Assembly (NCBI GenBank): GCA_023653095.1
Contig: JAMNXP010000002.1
Coordinates: 1 to 64,000, forward strand
Source: Bacteroidia bacterium
GTDB taxonomy: Bacteria > Bacteroidota > Bacteroidia > NS11-12g > UBA955
Reading direction: 5' to 3'
DNA length: 64,000 nt
Positions 9,832 through 17,198 of the stretch are shown one piece after another. Both the position numbers and the translations under genes were made by a program. Position 1 is the first letter of the stretch; every line of letters begins with the position of its first letter. The notes beneath the pieces were generated by a model. The model saw nothing but the letters and a program-made list of their open reading frames with translations. It did not search any database and was not told where the DNA came from.

Positions 9832-10189
9832 ATGCAGTAATAATACAAGTATATGAAAATTGAGGTTAGGAGTGTAAACTTTATGTAATGATTAGATAAT
9901 GTTGTGTAAGTGTGAAATTATTCGACGAAATACAAGTTTGAAATTTGGTTAATTGATTGAAATTCATTATATTTTGTTTCACTTTTTGCTTTAAAAACTC
10001 TCTACAAATGTTTAATGTATAAAATATTTGATTTTACATTTATGTCAATAAATACAGTAAAAATGCGCTTTTAAACTGTTTAACTTTTTGAAATTCTATA
10101 AATTGTACGTTTAAAGTTTTTATTCAAAGACTAAACCAAAAATATTTAACTTGGTTTATCATTGGACACCAACAAACAAACTATTAAAT
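9832..10189. promoter_or_regulatory. AT-rich divergent intergenic region between TonB receptor and proteorhodopsin
   Basis: About 360 nt without a gene. It is strongly AT-rich and must hold both divergent promoters. For the rhodopsin the best plus-strand match I see is TTTTTG (10085-10090), 15 nt, TACGTTTA (10106-10113), one mismatch from TAnnTTTG. For the receptor, the minus strand has a TATACTTG-like box about 20 nt before the start. No long inverted repeat or small gene is apparent. The promoter positions are tentative. Confidence 0.35.
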
Positions 10190-10939
10190 ATGTTAAGTTT
10201 ATTAAATGCAGGAGGTTCTGAAAAGTTATTAGAACTCTTCAATGCTGGAGACTTGAAGTCTTACACAGCATTCACGTTTTTCGTTGGCACCATGGCTATG
10301 ATGGCTGCCTCTGTATTCTTCTTCTTAGAAATGCGCAATGTTCCTGAGCGCTGGCGTACTTCGGTGTTAATCAGTGGATTAATCACCTTTATCGCTGCCG
10401 TTCACTATTATTACATGCGTGATTTCTTTACAGAAACAGGAACTAGTCCTACATTCTTCCGCTATGTAGATTGGTTGTTGACTGTACCTTTGATGTGTGT
10501 TGAGTTTTACTTAATCACTAAGAAAGCTGGTGCTAAAATTGGACTTCTTTGGAAGTTAATCTTTGCTTCTGTAATTATGTTAGTAACTGGTTACTTCGGT
10601 GAAGCTGTTGATCGTGGAAGCTCTGTATTGTGGGGAGTTCTTTCTGGAGCTGCTTACTTCTACATTGTTTACTTGGTATGGTATGGCGAAGTTGCTGCTT
10701 TGGCAAAGAACGCAGGCGAAAACGTACAAACTGCGGTTCGCGTTCTTGGCTGGTTCGTTTTGGTAGGTTGGGCGATTTATCCTTTGGGATACATCATCGG
10801 AACTCCAGGTGGATTATTCGGAGCTTTTGGTTCTAACGAGCCTAACCCTATGATGGATGTAGTTTACAACATTGGTGATGCTGTGAACAAAATCGGATTT
10901 GGATTGGTGATTTATGCTTTATCACAAAAAGAGAAATAA
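10190..10939 (+). CDS. Proteorhodopsin, green-absorbing proton-pump type
   Basis: A light-driven outward proton pump of seven transmembrane helices that binds retinal. The frame can open with TTG at 10151, but the ATG at 10190 gives a normal 249-residue protein. With that numbering: Asp94 (proton acceptor), Thr98 and Glu105 (proton donor) form the DTE motif in RYVDWLLTVPLMCVEFYL. Met102 sits at the spectral-tuning site, where Met or Leu gives green and Gln blue absorption. His72 pairs with the acceptor, and Lys234 in NIGDAVNKIGFG is the Schiff-base lysine. The gene stands alone, with an AT-rich leader region and its own terminator. No blh or carotenoid genes lie in the window, so retinal must come from elsewhere in the genome or from outside. 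Confidence 0.96.
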   Translation: MLSLLNAGGSEKLLELFNAGDLKSYTAFTFFVGTMAMMAASVFFFLEMRNVPERWRTSVLISGLITFIAAVHYYYMRDFFTETGTSPTFFRYVDWLLTVPLMCVEFYLITKKAGAKIGLLWKLIFASVIMLVTGYFGEAVDRGSSVLWGVLSGAAYFYIVYLVWYGEVAALAKNAGENVQTAVRVLGWFVLVGWAIYPLGYIIGTPGGLFGAFGSNEPNPMMDVVYNIGDAVNKIGFGLVIYALSQKEK

Positions 10940-10960
10940 TATTTTCATCACTTAAAAGAG

Positions 10961-10990
10961 AAAGGCTCTCAGAAATGAGAGCCTTTTTTT
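10961..10990 (+). terminator. Rho-independent terminator after proteorhodopsin, probably bidirectional
   Basis: A perfect 11-bp stem (AAAGGCTCTCA / TGAGAGCCTTT) closes a GAAA tetraloop at 10972-10975 and is followed by a T run. The reverse strand also shows an A/T-flanked stem, so it can end the convergent RNase G transcript. Confidence 0.9.
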
Positions 10991-12536
10991 ATGATATGAT
11001 TTGTTTGTCGGCGTTAATGAATTGATAGCTGCTCAATGTCATATTGGGATCACTTTCCAATTTGAGCCACCTTTTGTGACTAAAATACCATTTCAATCGA
11101 TTAGAAGGAATTCCTGACGTGAAATAATTGGTAATTAGCGGATTGGCTCTCAGTGTCATCTCTTTTTGGTTCATTTGCTCCCAGAGATACACGATTTCAT
11201 TTTCAATTTTGGTCAGAATTTGATTGCTTGAATCTGCTTTTCCAGTGCCGTTGCAAGCACTGCATAATTCAGCAGTTGCAATTTCCAAGGCAGGTCTAAC
11301 GCGCTCTCTGGTAATTTGAACCAAACCAAATTTGGTCATTGGCAGAATGGTGTGTTTTGCCCTGTCGGTAGACATTGCTTGAGTCAATGCTTCATGAAGG
11401 GCGCTTTTTTTCTTGGGATCTTTCATGTCAATAAAGTCAATGACAATGATTCCTCCCATGTCGCGCAATCTAACTTGACGGGCAATTTCATGAACCGCTT
11501 CTTGGTTCACCTGAAATACGTTTTCGTCTCGGTTTTGAGGATCAAAAGATGTATTTCCACTATTAACATCAATAACGTGCAGGGCTTCAGTATGTTCAAT
11601 GACTAAATAAGCTCCACCACTGAAAGGAACGTTCTTACCAAAAAGGTTTTTGATTTGTTTATTGACTCCAAACTGATCAAAAATGGGCGACTTACCTTGA
11701 TAGAGTTTTAAGATCTTGTTACTATCAAGTTTATACTTATCAATGGTCACTTTGAGTGATGCGTGAAGCACAGTATCATCAGTTACAATAGAACTAAAAC
11801 TATTGTTCAGAATGTCGCGCAGCAAAGTGTCAAGTCTATTGGCATTTTGGGTCATTCTTTCACCCACTTTTGCTTTGCGCAAAGAGATGACGAGCTCGTC
11901 CCATTTTTTCAATAAATCTCTTAAGTCTTTGTCGAGTTCTTCCAGTTCAACTCCTTCAGCAACAGTTCTAATGATAACACCAAAGTTTTTGGGTCGGATG
12001 CTTTGAGCAATATCCTTCAATCGATTTTTCTCTTTGGTATTGCCTATTTTCCGAGAAACGGAAATGGTTTTGGAGAATGGAACCAGAATGAAGTATCTAC
12101 CAGGAAGGGAGATATCGCAAGTGATTTTTGGACCTTTATTGGCAATAGGTTCTTTAATTACTTGAACAAGTAATAATTCTCCATTGCGAATGGTTTGCGA
12201 AATTTTACCGGCTTTGTTTGTTTGTTCTTCGAACTCAAAGTCGTCAAGGTCGCTAGGAAAACGCGAATTTTCGCGTACAATTTTGGTGAATTTTTGGACC
12301 GACTTAATGTTTGGTCCTAAATCAAAATAGGTGAGGAAGCCGTCTTTTTCGGCTTTAAGATCTACAAACGCTGCATTAAGGGAGGGTGAGATTTTACGCA
12401 CCTTCCCCAAATAGAAATCACCTACCTGAAAAGGTGCATCAAACTCTTCTTTGTGAAACTCGGAGAGCTTTTTGTCGCTAAGTAGGGCAATTTCTAAACC
12501 AGACGAAGTTCTTTTTATGAATAACTCGTTCGTCAA
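10989..12536 (-). CDS. rng: Ribonuclease E/G family protein (RNase G)
   Basis: A 515-residue endoribonuclease for rRNA and mRNA processing. It has an N-terminal S1 RNA-binding domain (about residues 35-130, FYLGKVRKISPSLNAAFVD), the catalytic DNase I-like part with the metal site in VIDVNSG (about 325) and IIVIDFIDM (about 362), and the Zn-link cysteines in CSACNGTG (about 437). It lacks the long C-terminal scaffold of enterobacterial RNase E. The initiator is TTG at 12536 and gives the usual N-terminus (TNELFIKRTSSGLEIALL); no ATG fits. It lies just downstream of the 29-residue AURKAIP1-like gene. Confidence 0.93.
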   Translation of the reverse strand: MTNELFIKRTSSGLEIALLSDKKLSEFHKEEFDAPFQVGDFYLGKVRKISPSLNAAFVDLKAEKDGFLTYFDLGPNIKSVQKFTKIVRENSRFPSDLDDFEFEEQTNKAGKISQTIRNGELLLVQVIKEPIANKGPKITCDISLPGRYFILVPFSKTISVSRKIGNTKEKNRLKDIAQSIRPKNFGVIIRTVAEGVELEELDKDLRDLLKKWDELVISLRKAKVGERMTQNANRLDTLLRDILNNSFSSIVTDDTVLHASLKVTIDKYKLDSNKILKLYQGKSPIFDQFGVNKQIKNLFGKNVPFSGGAYLVIEHTEALHVIDVNSGNTSFDPQNRDENVFQVNQEAVHEIARQVRLRDMGGIIVIDFIDMKDPKKKSALHEALTQAMSTDRAKHTILPMTKFGLVQITRERVRPALEIATAELCSACNGTGKADSSNQILTKIENEIVYLWEQMNQKEMTLRANPLITNYFTSGIPSNRLKWYFSHKRWLKLESDPNMTLSSYQFINADKQIIS

Positions 12537-12556
12537 AGCAAGATGTTAATTGCTAA

Positions 12557-12646
12557 TTATTTTTTCTTGTGACGGTTCTTGCGCAAACGCTTTTTACGTT
12601 TGTGAGTCGCAATTTTATGTCTTTTTCTTTTTTTACCGCTTGGCAT
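12557..12646 (-). CDS. 29-residue AURKAIP1/COX24-domain (bS22/mS38-like) protein
   Basis: A very small basic protein beginning MPSGKKRKRHKIATHK and ending RHKKK. More than half of its residues are Lys, Arg or His. This matches the tiny conserved Bacteroidota proteins annotated as AURKAIP1/COX24-domain, relatives of mitochondrial mS38 and mycobacterial bS22, which bind the small ribosomal subunit. The ATG at 12646 and TAA at 12557-12559 are clear, and it lies 20 nt upstream of RNase G. A ribosomal role is inferred from the family, not shown here. Confidence 0.85.
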   Translation of the reverse strand: MPSGKKRKRHKIATHKRKKRLRKNRHKKK

Positions 12647-12669
12647 AGTCTTTATTTCTTTAAGGTGTG

Positions 12670-13482
12670 TTACTTGGTTTTACGCTGCTGTTTGATTGCT
12701 AGGTCTAAATACACTTTCGCATTCACAGAGTCGCCCATTTGCCCGTATAAGTCGCTTGCTTCAAACAACCAATAAGGATTTTGGGGTTGCAAAGATATCA
12801 ATTTTTCCGATTTTTTCACAGCCTTTTGCCATTGATTTGACTTTTTAAGTAAGTTTAGGTGAATGAAGTTCAATTCAACATTGTTGCTATCAATGCTCAT
12901 GGCTTTTCTAAGCGTGCCCAAAAACGCCATGGGTTGTTTCAGATATTCGCTCTGGTAAATGATGAGCGCATTGTAAAGTGCCACTGAATTGGAGTCAATA
13001 GCAAAGCCCTTATCAATCCATTTTTTACCTTGTTGGAAAAGGAAATTTCTAACTTGAGTATTGTCGTGCTCAGAGGCTCCGCTAAACATGAATTGTCTTG
13101 CCGTTTCAATGGGGCTGCCTTGATTGTGGAACTCGGTAAGATCACTCTTAATCAGTGTATATAATGGCTGTAAACCCGTCTCTTCCGCCCATTTCAAGGC
13201 AATTTTCAAGCTGTCAGAAGAGTTTTCTTTGGGGTCTTTTAAAATGATGCGAGCAATGTCTTGGGGGGGCTTTGTTTTATCAAACAGGGCCGTAAAAAAC
13301 TGAATTCGGTCAACCGGAGCAAAATCTTGTCCTTTACCCATTGCGGGCATTTCTCCTGGAGCGGATGCGGCAGACGTAGTTGGTAATCTTTCTGAAGATT
13401 TCCAGCGATTAGCAATGAACAACACCGATAAAGCCACACCTGCCGCGAGGGCAATAGAAATATGTTTGCCGGTGTTGTTCAC
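12670..13482 (-). CDS. Membrane-anchored TPR protein
   Basis: A 270-residue protein with an N-terminal membrane segment (about residues 8-25, SIALAAGVALSVLFIA), a Pro/Ala/Ser linker and a helical C-terminal part with TPR-like repeats (ALYNALIIYQSEYLKQ, WLFEASDLYGQMGDSVNAKVYL). It is probably a periplasm-facing scaffold in the inner membrane. The initiator is GTG at 13482; the first in-frame ATG would remove the membrane segment. It lies between the HU gene and the small AURKAIP1-like gene on the same strand. No specific function can be assigned. Confidence 0.75.
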   Translation of the reverse strand: MNNTGKHISIALAAGVALSVLFIANRWKSSERLPTTSAASAPGEMPAMGKGQDFAPVDRIQFFTALFDKTKPPQDIARIILKDPKENSSDSLKIALKWAEETGLQPLYTLIKSDLTEFHNQGSPIETARQFMFSGASEHDNTQVRNFLFQQGKKWIDKGFAIDSNSVALYNALIIYQSEYLKQPMAFLGTLRKAMSIDSNNVELNFIHLNLLKKSNQWQKAVKKSEKLISLQPQNPYWLFEASDLYGQMGDSVNAKVYLDLAIKQQRKTK

Positions 13483-13505
13483 TTAAAAAATAGGTAAATG
13501 CCTGA

Positions 13506-13805
13506 TTAGAGGCGGTCGCTCAATACCTTGCTCTCTTTTACTTGTTGAGCAAATTCTTTTGCAGGTTTGAAACGTGCCACATGGTGAGCAGGAACAACCA
13601 ACGAAGTGTTTCTCTTTATATTTCTGGCAACTTTCGTTTTTCTCTCCTTCAGCTCAAATGTGCCAAATCCTCTAAGGTAAATGTTGTTACCGTTAATCAT
13701 TGCATTTTTTACAACCACAAATAAGTTGTCGATGGTGTCCGCAATAGCAGCCTTCTCAAGACCGGTGCGAACAGCAATTTCGTTTACGATTTCTGACTTT
13801 GTCAT
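13506..13805 (-). CDS. HU/IHF-family DNA-binding protein
   Basis: A 99-residue nucleoid protein that bends DNA as a dimer. The family pattern is visible: an N-terminal helical part (TKSEIVNEIAVRTGL), the GFGTFELKERK strand turn (about residues 46-56) and the beta-arm containing Arg-Asn...Val-Pro-Ala with the Pro that intercalates into DNA (about 64-72). It has a slightly extended C-terminal tail. It is transcribed divergently from mutY across a 49-nt gap. Confidence 0.92.
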   Translation of the reverse strand: MTKSEIVNEIAVRTGLEKAAIADTIDNLFVVVKNAMINGNNIYLRGFGTFELKERKTKVARNIKRNTSLVVPAHHVARFKPAKEFAQQVKESKVLSDRL

Positions 13806-13854
13806 GATTCAAGGTGCAAAATAAGTAGATAAACACGTTTTTTGCACTATCAAG

Positions 13855-14853
13855 ATGCAAAGAGTTATCCCAAAGTTATTGACCTGGTACAGCGAAAATT
13901 ATAGACAATTGCCCTGGAGAGAAACTCAAAACCCCTATCATATCTGGGTTTCCGAGATAATTCTCCAACAAACTCGGGTTGATCAAGGACTTTCCTATTA
14001 TTTTCGTTTTCTCGATAAATTCCCTGAAATACACGACTTAGCCCAAGGAGAAGAGGCAGAAATACTCAAAGTTTGGCAAGGATTGGGTTATTATGCCAGA
14101 GCTAGAAACATGCAAAAAGCGGCTAAATTGATTTTAAGTCAGTTTAATGGCGATTTTCCTACAAATTATACAGAAATTTTACAACTACCTGGTGTAGGAA
14201 GTTACACTGCAGCGGCAATAGCCTCGTTTGCCTATAAAATACCGGTAGCAGCCATTGATGGAAATGTTAAACGAGTCATTTCTAGATTTTTAGGTATACA
14301 GACTCCCATTGATAAAATGGCTTTTATGAAGGATACCCAGCATTATTTAAATGAGCAAATTCCTCGAATTGAACCAGATATTTTCAATCAAGCAATGATT
14401 GAACTGGGAGCGTTGGTTTGCACACCCACCCAACCAAAATGTGTGGCTTGCCCGCTTTTGGATGAGTGTTTTGCAGCACGGGAATCAAAACAGAATTTAT
14501 ATCCCGTAGTAGCAAAAAAACAAAAAGCCACTGATTGGGAAATTAACTATGCGCTTATTGAGAAAGACGGTGAAATATTGTTGAATAAACGTGAATCAAA
14601 AGGTATTTGGGGTGGGTTGCACGAGTTTCCACAGTTGAGCGAAAAAAATCCTCCGAAACAAGAAGAAAAAATAACCGAATATGAACATAAATTGAGCCAT
14701 AAAAACATCAAAGCAAGACTATTTAAAGTAGATTCTGACAACTACTTGAGTCAAGAAAATCAAGAAGTTGTGTGGGTGAAAATGGAAAATATAAATTTTT
14801 TTCCAATGCACAAGTTAATGCTTAAATTCGTCGAATATCTGGGTTGGAAATAA
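13855..14853 (+). CDS. mutY: A/G-specific adenine DNA glycosylase
   Basis: Removes adenine mispaired with 8-oxoguanine, preventing G:C to T:A mutation. The 332-residue protein has the HhH-GPD fold (LPWRETQNPYHIWVSEIILQQT near residue 18, with the catalytic Glu; the hairpin LPGVGSYTAAAIA near 117; catalytic Asp in AIDGNVKRV near 141). The iron-sulfur cluster cysteines lie in CTPTQPKCVACPLLDEC (about 190-206), and a C-terminal NUDIX-like domain recognises 8-oxoG. It is the first gene of the conserved mutY-ssb-gldE-gldD cluster of Bacteroidota. Confidence 0.96.
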   Translation: MQRVIPKLLTWYSENYRQLPWRETQNPYHIWVSEIILQQTRVDQGLSYYFRFLDKFPEIHDLAQGEEAEILKVWQGLGYYARARNMQKAAKLILSQFNGDFPTNYTEILQLPGVGSYTAAAIASFAYKIPVAAIDGNVKRVISRFLGIQTPIDKMAFMKDTQHYLNEQIPRIEPDIFNQAMIELGALVCTPTQPKCVACPLLDECFAARESKQNLYPVVAKKQKATDWEINYALIEKDGEILLNKRESKGIWGGLHEFPQLSEKNPPKQEEKITEYEHKLSHKNIKARLFKVDSDNYLSQENQEVVWVKMENINFFPMHKLMLKFVEYLGWK

Positions 14854-14879
14854 TCTATACCTAACAACAACTTAACTCA

Positions 14880-15251
14880 ATGATAAATAAAGCAATTCTT
14901 CTGGGTCGATTGGGTAAAGACCCCGTGATTCGAAAACTTGACAGCGGCAGGGTAGTGGCCAATGTATCTCTTGCTACCAACGAGTATTATACCAAAGACG
15001 GTCAACGCTTGGAAAGTACCGAGTGGCACAACCTAGAAATGTGGGACCAGCAGGCGTTGAATGCAGAGAAATACTTCAAAAAAGGCATGCTGCTTTACGT
15101 AGAAGGTAAAATTCGTACAGATAAATACACAGATACAGACGGCAACGAGAAGCAATTACGTAAAATTAGGGTAATCTCTTACCAAATGATTGAGCCCCTA
15201 AACGGTCGAGTCGGTGAGTCACATGCGGGTGATGACGAAAATCATCCGTAA
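14880..15251 (+). CDS. ssb: Single-stranded DNA-binding protein
   Basis: A 123-residue OB-fold protein that coats single-stranded DNA in replication and repair. The N-terminus NKAILLGRLGKDPVIR and the central STEWHNLEMWDQQA are typical. The C-terminal tail is short and acidic (GDDENHP) and lacks the classical DDDIPF end, so this may be an accessory SSB and another copy may exist. It sits 26 nt after mutY and just before gldE, as in other genomes of the phylum. Confidence 0.92.
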   Translation: MINKAILLGRLGKDPVIRKLDSGRVVANVSLATNEYYTKDGQRLESTEWHNLEMWDQQALNAEKYFKKGMLLYVEGKIRTDKYTDTDGNEKQLRKIRVISYQMIEPLNGRVGESHAGDDENHP

Positions 15252-15265
15252 TTTTGCTTGAAATC

Positions 15266-16621
15266 ATGAATCCCCTCCCTGCTATATTTTTGCCCCTTAC
15301 CATCCTCGGTATGTTTAAGCCCATTGCTGCATCTGATTGGCCCTTGCTGATTGGTGTTTTCGTATGGATGATTGTTTTGTTGACTATTTCTGCCGTTTGT
15401 TCGAGCAGTGAAAATGCGTTTTTTTCGAATAAAGAGTCAGATCTTGAATTTTACTCGCAAAGTAATCTCAACTCCCATAAGAAGATCATAAAAATATTGG
15501 CGAATCCCAAAAAACTCCTCGCCAGTATGTTGCTGATGAATAGTTTAGTGAACATTGCTTTCATCATTTCGTCGTTGTTTTTTTACGATATGATTTTGAA
15601 CGAAGTAGAATATCCGTGGATAAAACTGATCTTTGATACCCTTGTAGTCACATTGGTCATTCTGATTTTTGGTGAAGTGGTTCCCAAAGTATATGCCACA
15701 AAAAACTATAGAGCCGCATCTGAGTGGTTGGTATATCCCATGTCAAGCATAGTTTGGATGCTGGCGCCTTTTACTTTATTGCTGGAGCGTTTAGGATTAA
15801 TCTTGGAAAGGCGTTCTAAATCAACTGGACCCGTAATTTCGGCAGAAGAAATTGCAGATGCCATTGATCTCACCACAAGAGAAGACGATATTGATCAAGA
15901 AAAGCAAATACTCAAAGGAATTGTGAACATGTCGAACATTCAAGTGAAGCAAATTATGCGTTCAAGATTGGATGTTGTGGCATTAAATTCGGCACTGAAT
16001 TATCACGAGGTTTTGAATGAAATTAAGAAATCAGAATTCTCAAGGTATCCGGTTTTTAAAGAGACCTTAGATCAAGTAATAGGAATACTGAATGTAAAAA
16101 CACTATTGCCTTACATTGATGAATTGGCTGATTTTCAATGGCAAAAACTGATACATAAGCTGTATTATGTGCCTGAAAACAAGCCCATTGATGACCTTCT
16201 CAACGAGTTTCAACAAAAGCGACTTCACATGGCCATTGTGGTAGATGAATTTGGAGGGACCTCTGGCATTGTTACTTTGGAAGATTTATTGGAAGAAGTT
16301 TTTGGCGAATTAAACGATGAGTTCGACGAAGAAACAGAGTGGGTCCAAAAAATCAATGATCAAACCTACATATTCGAAGGGCGTTGCCTGTTGGTAGATT
16401 TCTTGCGCGAAGTGGATCTTCCGCATGATATTTTCAACGATCAAAAGTACTCTTCAGATTCGTTGGCAGGTTTGATGTCAGAAGAACTTGGAAAAATCCC
16501 CCGCAGGGGAGAGAAAATAAAAATAAAGGGAATTCAGTTTATAGTAAATGCAGCAGATCCTAAGCGCGTTAAAAAAATCAAAGTGATATTCCCCGTTGAT
16601 AGAAATGAAATTGAGCAATAA
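15266..16621 (+). CDS. gldE: GldE, CNNM/CorC-type membrane protein associated with gliding motility
   Basis: An inner-membrane protein of about 451 residues when started at the ATG 15266 (a TTG at 15254 is also in frame). It has a CNNM (DUF21) membrane domain with about four helices (residues 1-150), a tandem CBS pair (about 215-340; KQIMRSRLDVVAL, DEFGGTSGIVTLEDLLEEVFGE) and a CorC/HlyC C-terminal domain. Known members stabilise or support GldD in the T9SS/gliding apparatus; CNNM proteins also handle divalent cations. The end overlaps gldD by 17 nt, showing translational coupling. Confidence 0.9.
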   Translation: MNPLPAIFLPLTILGMFKPIAASDWPLLIGVFVWMIVLLTISAVCSSSENAFFSNKESDLEFYSQSNLNSHKKIIKILANPKKLLASMLLMNSLVNIAFIISSLFFYDMILNEVEYPWIKLIFDTLVVTLVILIFGEVVPKVYATKNYRAASEWLVYPMSSIVWMLAPFTLLLERLGLILERRSKSTGPVISAEEIADAIDLTTREDDIDQEKQILKGIVNMSNIQVKQIMRSRLDVVALNSALNYHEVLNEIKKSEFSRYPVFKETLDQVIGILNVKTLLPYIDELADFQWQKLIHKLYYVPENKPIDDLLNEFQQKRLHMAIVVDEFGGTSGIVTLEDLLEEVFGELNDEFDEETEWVQKINDQTYIFEGRCLLVDFLREVDLPHDIFNDQKYSSDSLAGLMSEELGKIPRRGEKIKIKGIQFIVNAADPKRVKKIKVIFPVDRNEIEQ

Positions 16622-17198
16622 ATTCCTTTTTCCCGCATTCACAGCGTTGTTTTCGTTGATTTCTTGCGGTTCCGATAACGACTTCGTACCCAAACCACAC
16701 GCCTATCCCAAAATGGCGCTTCCCGATAAGTCATACAAACCATTTCCAGTTTCAAGTGCTCCTTTTAGCTTTGAGATTCCCTCTTATGCAACCATTCAAG
16801 AAGATACTTTGAACCCAGGAAAACACTGGTATAATATGAAGTTTCCCAGTTTAGATGTGACCCTCCACCTTACTTATCACCGCTTTAACACTTGGGAAGG
16901 CTACGATTCTATGGTTGCTGATACGCGAACCTTAGTCAATAAACACATCCAAAAAGCCGAAGACATTGTGGAAGATCCTGTTGAAAATTACAACCCCAAG
17001 ATTCACGGCGTACTTTTTCACATCCAAGGAAATACCGCTAGCAATCTGAATTTTTATACCACAGATTCTGCAAAACACTTTGTAAGGGGCGCACTTTATT
17101 TTGATAAAAAGACCGAGAATGATTCTATTCGTCCTGTTTTTGAGTTTCTTCAAGACGATATTTATCACGCCATTAAAACCTTCCAATGGAAAAATTAG
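16605..17198 (+). CDS. gldD: Gliding motility lipoprotein GldD
   Basis: A lipoprotein of about 197 residues needed for gliding and T9SS function in flavobacteria. The signal peptide ends LFSLISC; starting at ATG 16605 rather than the TTG at 16596 gives the better signal. Family landmarks are the motif HAYPKMALPDKSYKPF, then FSFEIPSYATI and the C-terminal FFLQDD-like DDIYHAIKTFQW. Its place directly after gldE, with coding overlap, supports the call. Its end overlaps the next gene by 13 nt. Confidence 0.88.
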   Translation: MKLSNKFLFPAFTALFSLISCGSDNDFVPKPHAYPKMALPDKSYKPFPVSSAPFSFEIPSYATIQEDTLNPGKHWYNMKFPSLDVTLHLTYHRFNTWEGYDSMVADTRTLVNKHIQKAEDIVEDPVENYNPKIHGVLFHIQGNTASNLNFYTTDSAKHFVRGALYFDKKTENDSIRPVFEFLQDDIYHAIKTFQWKN

